Assembly: GCA_009692185.1 (NCBI GenBank)
Contig: SHZT01000013.1
Coordinates: forward strand, 1 to 64,000
DNA length: 64,000 nucleotides
Reading direction: 5' to 3'
From: Gemmatimonadota bacterium
GTDB taxonomy: Bacteria; Gemmatimonadota; Gemmatimonadetes; Gemmatimonadales; GWC2-71-9
The notes below the pieces were generated by a model, which saw only the letters and a list, made by a program, of their open reading frames with translations, ran no database searches and was not told the DNA's origin. Of the stretch, positions 61,023 to 64,000 are shown piece after piece; the stretch's first letter is position 1; the number at the start of each line of letters is the position of its first letter. The position numbers were made by a program, and so were the translations under genes.

Positions 61023-61737
61023 GCGCGCCCTGGTCATCATCCCGACTTACAACGAGGCGAACAACCTGCAGCACCTCGTTCCGCAGGTGCTTGCCCAGGA
61101 TGATCGGCTCGACGTCCTCGTGGTCGACGACAATTCCCCCGACGGGACGGGGCAGGTGGCGGACGCCCTCACTCGGGAGAGCCCCCGGGTGCACGTTTTG
61201 CACCGGCCGGCGAAGCAGGGACTGGCGACGGCGTATCGCGCTGGGTTCACGTGGGCCCTGGAACGGGACTATGCGTTCGTGTTCGAGATGGATGCCGACC
61301 TGAGCCACGACCCGAAGTTCCTGCCGGCCTTCCTGACCGCGATTCAGGACGCCGACCTCGTACTCGGGTCCCGGTACCTCAACCGGCGCGCGAGCGTGGT
61401 CAACTGGCCCATCGCCCGCCTTGCGCTCAGTTATTTTGCTAACATCTATGCCCGGGTGGTCACGGGGCTCAAGGTCTCCGACGCCACCGGGGGGTTCAAG
61501 TGCTTCCGCAAGAAGGTGCTGGAGACGATTGATCTCGACAACGTGAGGTCAAACGGGTACGCCTTTCAAATAGAGACGAGCTTCCGCGCATGGCGAAACG
61601 GGTTCCGGATCGTCGAAATACCGATCGTGTTCACCGATCGCACCGACGGGAAGAGCAAGATGTCGGGCGCGATCGTGCGGGAAGCCGTCTGGATGGTCTG
61701 GCGGCTTCGGCTCCAGCGCTTGCTGGGCCGTATCTGA
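61015..61737 (+). CDS. Polyprenol monophosphomannose synthase-like GT2
   Basis: ALVIIPTYNEANNLQHLVPQVLAQDDRLDVLVVDDNSPDGTGQVAD...FEMDADLSHDPKFLP. Confidence 0.93.
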   Translation: MPERALVIIPTYNEANNLQHLVPQVLAQDDRLDVLVVDDNSPDGTGQVADALTRESPRVHVLHRPAKQGLATAYRAGFTWALERDYAFVFEMDADLSHDPKFLPAFLTAIQDADLVLGSRYLNRRASVVNWPIARLALSYFANIYARVVTGLKVSDATGGFKCFRKKVLETIDLDNVRSNGYAFQIETSFRAWRNGFRIVEIPIVFTDRTDGKSKMSGAIVREAVWMVWRLRLQRLLGRI

Positions 61738-61766
61738 ACGGGCTCGCTGGCACCGTCATCTACAAG

Positions 61767-62579
61767 ATGACGGGGTCGGGCAACGACTTCGTGTTCGTGG
61801 ACGGCCGGGTGGCCCCGGTCGGCGTCTGGACCGCGGAAAAGATCCGCTGGGTCTGCTCCCGCCAGATGGGTGTCGGTGCAGACGGTCTCGTCGTGCTCGA
61901 ACCCGGCTCGGCCGCTGGCTCCGTTCGCCTCCACTACTTCAATAGCGATGGGTTCCGGGCGGCACTGTGCGGGAACGCGTCCCTATGTGCTGCCCGGCTC
62001 ACGGCCTGGCTTGAGTTGGGTCAGGGCGTCGGGGCGGGGCCGGGAGTCGTCCTGGAGACCGACGCCGGTCTGGTCCGAACGCGGTGCCTTGAAGGGGCCG
62101 GCGAGCTGGCCGAGATCGACCTTCCGGGGGTGGTTGGCATTGGGACGCCGGCCATAGACCTTCAGCCCGGCGAAAAATGGGCCAGGTTCGCCACGGTCGG
62201 CGTTCCGCACCTCGTAGTCCTGGTGGACGGGAATCTTGCCAAAGTCGATGTGGTCGGTCGGGGTCGGGCTCTCCGACATCACAAATCACTTGAGCCCGAC
62301 GGCGCCAACGTCAGCTTCGTGGCATCAGGGCCGGACGGTTGGGCCTTCCGGACCTACGAACGAGGGGTCGAGGCGGAGACTCTGGCCTGCGGCACGGGCT
62401 CCGTGGCGGTAGCGGCGATCCTCGTGGGAGCCGGTTTGGCCGAGTTACCGGTATCTCTCAGGACCGCCTCCGGTTGCACCCTGACTGTGAGCCGTCAGGA
62501 ATCTCCGAAAGGCGGTTTGGGGGGTGTCAGACTGGCTGGGGAGGGTCGGCTGGTCTTCCGGGCCATCCTGAGGCTTTAA
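61767..62579 (+). CDS. dapF: Diaminopimelate epimerase
   Basis: MTGSGNDFVFVDGR...MGVGADGLVVLE...FNSDGFRAALCGNASLCAARL...ETLACGTGSVAVA. Confidence 0.88.
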   Translation: MTGSGNDFVFVDGRVAPVGVWTAEKIRWVCSRQMGVGADGLVVLEPGSAAGSVRLHYFNSDGFRAALCGNASLCAARLTAWLELGQGVGAGPGVVLETDAGLVRTRCLEGAGELAEIDLPGVVGIGTPAIDLQPGEKWARFATVGVPHLVVLVDGNLAKVDVVGRGRALRHHKSLEPDGANVSFVASGPDGWAFRTYERGVEAETLACGTGSVAVAAILVGAGLAELPVSLRTASGCTLTVSRQESPKGGLGGVRLAGEGRLVFRAILRL

Positions 62580-62612
62580 GCCGTCCACTTATCCACAGGC
62601 GCATACATGTCT

Positions 62613-62640
62613 ACTTAACATAACATATCTTATACGCAGT
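62613..62640 (-). other. Putative chromosomal dif site (XerC/XerD recombination site)
   Basis: Minus strand ACTGCGTATAA-GATATG-TTATGTTAAGT; aligns with E. coli dif GGTGCGCATAA-TGTATA-TTATGTTAAAT. Lies in the convergent intergenic gap at the strand switch. Confidence 0.85.
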
Positions 62641-62678
62641 AGTGGTGTCAGATGATGCCGCGACACTAACCAAAGCCG

Positions 62679-63338
62679 CTAGCTCTTCCTGACCCCAGAA
62701 AGCCCAGCCTTCCTCAACTCCCCAAGCCTGATCTCGGCCTCAACAGCGCTCGGCGTCCCGTTGAACTCGGTCGCGACGCGCTCAAAGAGCCGACCTGCTT
62801 GCATCGTATCGCCGCTTGCGGTCGCGCTGCGGCCGGCATCGAGCAGGTACTGCGCCTTGACGCCCGAATACGGCGTCGCGTCGGACGCTGCCTGGAACGC
62901 CCTGGACGCATCAGCGAATTGTCCGGTCTCCTCCAGGGCCGAACCTAGAAGCCCGTGGGCCGGGCCCCGGAACTCCTCCCGCGGTCCCGACGAGACAAAG
63001 CGCTGGAGATCGGCCACCACGAGCGTCGCCTGACCCTGCACCAGCCGAACTTGGGCGAGGAGCAACGCCGCCTCCTGAGCCGCCCTGGTGCCGCCGTAGG
63101 TGCTGACAAGCCGGGCCAGGTCGCTAGTGGCCAGCGGCAAGTTCCCTGCCTCCGCGGAGCCCCTCGCGCTGCTAAGCGCCCGTTCGGCAAAGTTCTCCCG
63201 CCGTTCGCGGGCGCTCCACCAGAACCACGTGCCGCCGGCAATCAGCGCCAGCACTACCGCGCCGGTCGCCGCCGTTCGGCGGTTGGTCCGCACCCAGTCG
63301 AGTGCCCGTACTTCGATTGGTTCAGCTGTACTCGCCAC
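62679..63338 (-). CDS. TPR-like membrane-anchored protein (YfgM/UPF0070-like)
   Basis: N-terminal TM TGAVVLALIAGGTWFWWSARERRENFAERAL, followed by Ala-rich helical TPR-like repeats. Confidence 0.65.
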   Translation of the reverse strand: MASTAEPIEVRALDWVRTNRRTAATGAVVLALIAGGTWFWWSARERRENFAERALSSARGSAEAGNLPLATSDLARLVSTYGGTRAAQEAALLLAQVRLVQGQATLVVADLQRFVSSGPREEFRGPAHGLLGSALEETGQFADASRAFQAASDATPYSGVKAQYLLDAGRSATASGDTMQAGRLFERVATEFNGTPSAVEAEIRLGELRKAGLSGVRKS

Positions 63339-63450
63339 TTTCCCTCGGAGAAATCAGTTGAATTCGTTGTCGCGGGTCCGTCCTTCGCGACTTTGCCTGT
63401 CTTCGCCACGCGCCTCCCCGACTCACCCGTGTTGCCGTCGGGCGTCAAAA

Positions 63451-63524
63451 TACCCCTGGCGTGACTCGAACACGCGGCCAACGGTTTAGGAAACCGCTGC
63501 TCTATCCACCTGAGCTACAGGGGC
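63451..63524 (-). tRNA. tRNA-Arg(CCT)
   Basis: Minus strand GCCCCTGTAGCTCAGGTGGATAGAGCAGCGGTTTCCTAAACCGTTGGCCGCGTGTTCGAGTCACGCCAGGGGTA; anticodon loop TTCCTAA. Confidence 0.93.
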
Positions 63525-63547
63525 CGGAGCAAAGCGACCCAAAGTTA

Positions 63548-64000
63548 CTATGCCGAGCGAGGATAGGTCAGCAGGCTCCTGACCTTCGTGCCCCCAAGCC
63601 GCTTCCGGCCTTCGAGCGCTGTGAGCTCGATCAGGAAACTCACGCCGACGAGCCGCCCGCCGGCCTGTTCTACAACCCGGAGCGCTGCCGCGGCAGTTCC
63701 TCCGGTCGCCAGCACATCATCGACGACCAGGACCCGGTCACCCGCCTCGATCGCGTCCTGATGGATTTCAATCGCGTCGGTTCCGTACTCCAACTCGTAC
63801 TCAACGCGGTGTCGCTTCCATGGAAGCTTCCCGGGTTTTCTGGCGAGCACCAACGAAGCGCCGAGCGCGAGCGCAATCGGAGCGCCGAGAATGAATCCCC
63901 GCGACTCGATTGCCAGAACGCTATCGACCGGGCGGTTCTCGAATGGCCCCGCCATTTCGCGGATGACCCGCTTGAGGAGTTTTGGCTCCTTCAGGAGCGG
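63548..64000 (-). CDS. apt: Adenine phosphoribosyltransferase (5' end outside window)
   Basis: PLLKEPKLLKRVIREMAGPF...VDSVLAIESRGFILGAPIALALGASLVLARKPGKLPW...VLVVDDVLATGGTAAAALRVVE. Confidence 0.94.
   Translation of the reverse strand, partial: PLLKEPKLLKRVIREMAGPFENRPVDSVLAIESRGFILGAPIALALGASLVLARKPGKLPWKRHRVEYELEYGTDAIEIHQDAIEAGDRVLVVDDVLATGGTAAAALRVVEQAGGRLVGVSFLIELTALEGRKRLGGTKVRSLLTYPRSA

Noticed and set aside
52618-61737. Exosortase/PEP-CTERM EPS system
   Set aside because: FemAB and deacetylase are suggestive, but no exosortase or PEP-CTERM protein is visible.
62580-62680. Replication origin (AT-rich region plus DnaA box)
   Set aside because: Only one DnaA box, no dnaA/dnaN/gidA neighbours, and genes converge here; the dif interpretation fits better.

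Overview
High-GC bacterial chromosomal window. Gene content and style (short overlapping genes, many GTG starts, SusC/TonB-like receptor with DUF4249-like partner) suggest a Gemmatimonadota-like genome; this taxonomic guess is inference. From 2.1 to 62.6 kb almost every gene is on the + strand: a complete 14-gene nuoA-N complex I operon, phosphomannomutase, a UPF0182-like protein, sucCD, an EIIA/CBS protein, ndk, a DUF177-rpmF-plsX-fabH-fabD-fabG-acpP-fabF lipid operon, mqnE-mqnA-mqnC-purE, an outer-membrane module, ispF-dedA-xerC/D-trpG/pabA, a kdsB-pyrG-kdsA-lptC-lptA-lptB-rpoN envelope cluster, a glycan/glycosyltransferase cluster and dapF. The strand then switches at 62.6 kb to a TPR-like gene, tRNA-Arg(CCT) and apt. 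The strongest non-gene signals are: (1) a near-canonical 28-bp dif site exactly at the convergent strand switch, suggesting the replication terminus; (2) a family of 8-nt and 15-nt period tandem repeats, forming hairpins between operon genes and occurring as single arms inside coding starts (XerC/D, LptA-like signal peptide, KdsB loop); (3) a Leu-type class II tRNA whose anticodon reads CAC (Val), with its anticodon arm duplicated in inverted orientation next to the gene; (4) recurrent TTGNNN-N17-TANNNT promoters so close to start codons that the mRNAs should be nearly leaderless. All calls come from reading the sequence; no database search was run.
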